This document shows positions 6,190 to 6,932 of a stretch of DNA of 6,932 nt, one piece after another. Below the pieces are notes generated by a model that searched no databases, had not been told where the DNA came from, and saw only the letters and a list, made by a program, of their open reading frames with translations. The stretch is taken from positions 1 through 6,932 of the forward strand of contig PLHN01000383.1 in NCBI GenBank assembly GCA_003139975.1. Reading direction: 5' to 3'. The translations under genes were made by a program, and so were the position numbers. How positions within the stretch are numbered: position 1 is the first letter of the stretch; each line of letters starts with the position of its first letter. The DNA is from Acidobacteriaceae bacterium (GTDB lineage Bacteria; Acidobacteriota; Terriglobia; Terriglobales; Acidobacteriaceae).

Positions 6190-6932
6190 CGAGCTGCCTC
6201 CTGGATCACGGCGAGAATGTCTTCGGGGTTATGCACGCTGCCTCCAGCGTGGGGAACAAGGATGGTCTTGGCTTTTCCTTCCGCCGCGCGCTGCACTTCG
6301 CGCGACATCTGCCCAAGGTTCAGCTCGGGCACGACGAAAGCCTTGGTGCGAGCGGCCAGTTCGCGAATCTTGAAATCCGGGAAGGGCCACGCGGTGATGA
6401 GGCGGAGCTTGCCAACTTTCAACCCTTTCGCGCGGGCCATGTCGATGGCGCGTTGCGCGACGCGTGAAGTGATGCCGTAGGAAACGACGATCACATCGGC
6501 ATTCTCGGTTGAGTCCTCTTCGAACATGCTGATGCGCTCGACGGCAGAAAGAATTTTGTCCTGCAGGCGCGTCACCAGTTTCTTCTGCATCGGCGGCGTC
6601 ATGTTGGGATAGCCGCGCTCGTCGTGGGTCAAGCCGGTGACGTGGAACTTGTACCCTTCGCCCGCGTGCGCCATTTCCGGAACCATATTTCCATTCGTGC
6701 CGTAGGGCAGGTAATCTTCGACGGACTTGTGCGTGTGTTTCCGCGGGACAACCTCGATTTGATCGGCAGGCGGAATCACGACCTTCTCCGTCATGTGGCC
6801 GACGACTTCATCCATCATGAACATGACCGGAATGCGGAATTCTTCGGCAAAGTTGAACGCCTTGATGGTCAGGTCAAAGCATTCCTGCGGAGAGTTCGGG
6901 CAAAGGGCGATGATTTCGTAGTCGCCGTGCGA
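6186..6932 (-). CDS. korA: 2-oxoglutarate (2-oxoacid):ferredoxin oxidoreductase, alpha subunit, C-terminal part (runs off the right edge)
   Basis: The frame is open to the window edge, giving 248 codons that begin SHGDYEIIALCPNSPQECFD; the true start lies beyond 6932. An internal ATG at 6824 is not the start, since homology continues upstream of it. This part covers the end of the pyrimidine-binding domain (FRIPVMFMMDEVVGHMTEKV, residues 32-51) and the linker with TGLTHDERGYP (99-109), which is typical of KorA. It also covers the C-terminal domain: DVIVVSYGITSRVAQRAI near 146-163, LRLITAWPFP near 176-185, and VPELNLGQM near 201-209. Alpha subunits of this split type are usually about 370-390 residues, so roughly a third is missing. 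The gene is first of the three seen here, and its stop codon overlaps the korB start (ATGA at 6186-6189). A korD ferredoxin-like gene could lie further upstream but is outside the window. Related enzymes for branched-chain 2-oxoacids are the main alternative. Confidence 0.9.
   Translation of the reverse strand, partial: SHGDYEIIALCPNSPQECFDLTIKAFNFAEEFRIPVMFMMDEVVGHMTEKVVIPPADQIEVVPRKHTHKSVEDYLPYGTNGNMVPEMAHAGEGYKFHVTGLTHDERGYPNMTPPMQKKLVTRLQDKILSAVERISMFEEDSTENADVIVVSYGITSRVAQRAIDMARAKGLKVGKLRLITAWPFPDFKIRELAARTKAFVVPELNLGQMSREVQRAAEGKAKTILVPHAGGSVHNPEDILAVIQEAAR

Noticed and set aside
5323..6480. A 385-codon open frame on the plus strand opposite korB and korA
   Set aside because: It lies antisense to two firmly identified genes, has no recognisable domain and has the composition expected of a GC-rich antisense frame.
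6186..6824. korA beginning at the ATG at 6824
   Set aside because: The frame continues open to the window edge and the upstream 36 codons match the KorA family, so this ATG is internal.

Overview
The window looks like chromosomal DNA from a GC-rich bacterium. My best guess is an Acidobacteriota member of the Koribacter/Terriglobia type. This rests on recalled gene style, the strong AGGAGG ribosome-binding sites, the GC-rich hairpin repeats between genes and the split korABC operon; it is not proven by a marker gene. Seven genes are supported: six on the minus strand and one, a transporter, on the plus strand. There is no RNA gene, insertion sequence, CRISPR array or prophage gene that I can see. 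Most long reading frames opposite these genes are GC-driven shadows.

Layout. Positions 1-138 (minus) hold the first 46 codons of tryptophanyl-tRNA synthetase (trpS), with a plausible sigma70-type promoter at 215-242. Next is a small M50 site-2-protease-family membrane protein (244-930). A 165-base spacer with inverted GAGC-rich repeats separates it from a CpaE/TadZ-like ParA-type ATPase (1096-2358). After a 213-base gap comes a PilZ-domain c-di-GMP receptor (2572-2976). Transcription of these four genes runs leftward. A 253-base divergent region (2977-3229) leads to an MFS exporter on the plus strand (3230-4567). A 111-base convergent spacer packed with three GC hairpins (4582-4667) separates it from korC, korB and korA (4679-6932, minus), with korA running off the right edge.

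How the genes work together. KorA, KorB and KorC are the alpha, beta and gamma parts of a CoA-dependent 2-oxoacid:ferredoxin oxidoreductase, probably acting on 2-oxoglutarate. They are translationally coupled: an ATGA overlap joins korA to korB, and a 10-base overlap joins korB to korC. The PilZ protein and the TadZ-like ATPase lie in tandem and could link c-di-GMP to polar placement of a pilus or secretion machine, but no pilus gene is visible here. The protease, trpS and MFS genes look like ordinary chromosomal genes.

I do not see a convincing new multi-gene system. The items most worth a second look are the cysteine-rich tail of KorB, whose codons also form the korC ribosome-binding site; the PilZ/TadZ-like pair; and the two families of intergenic inverted repeats.
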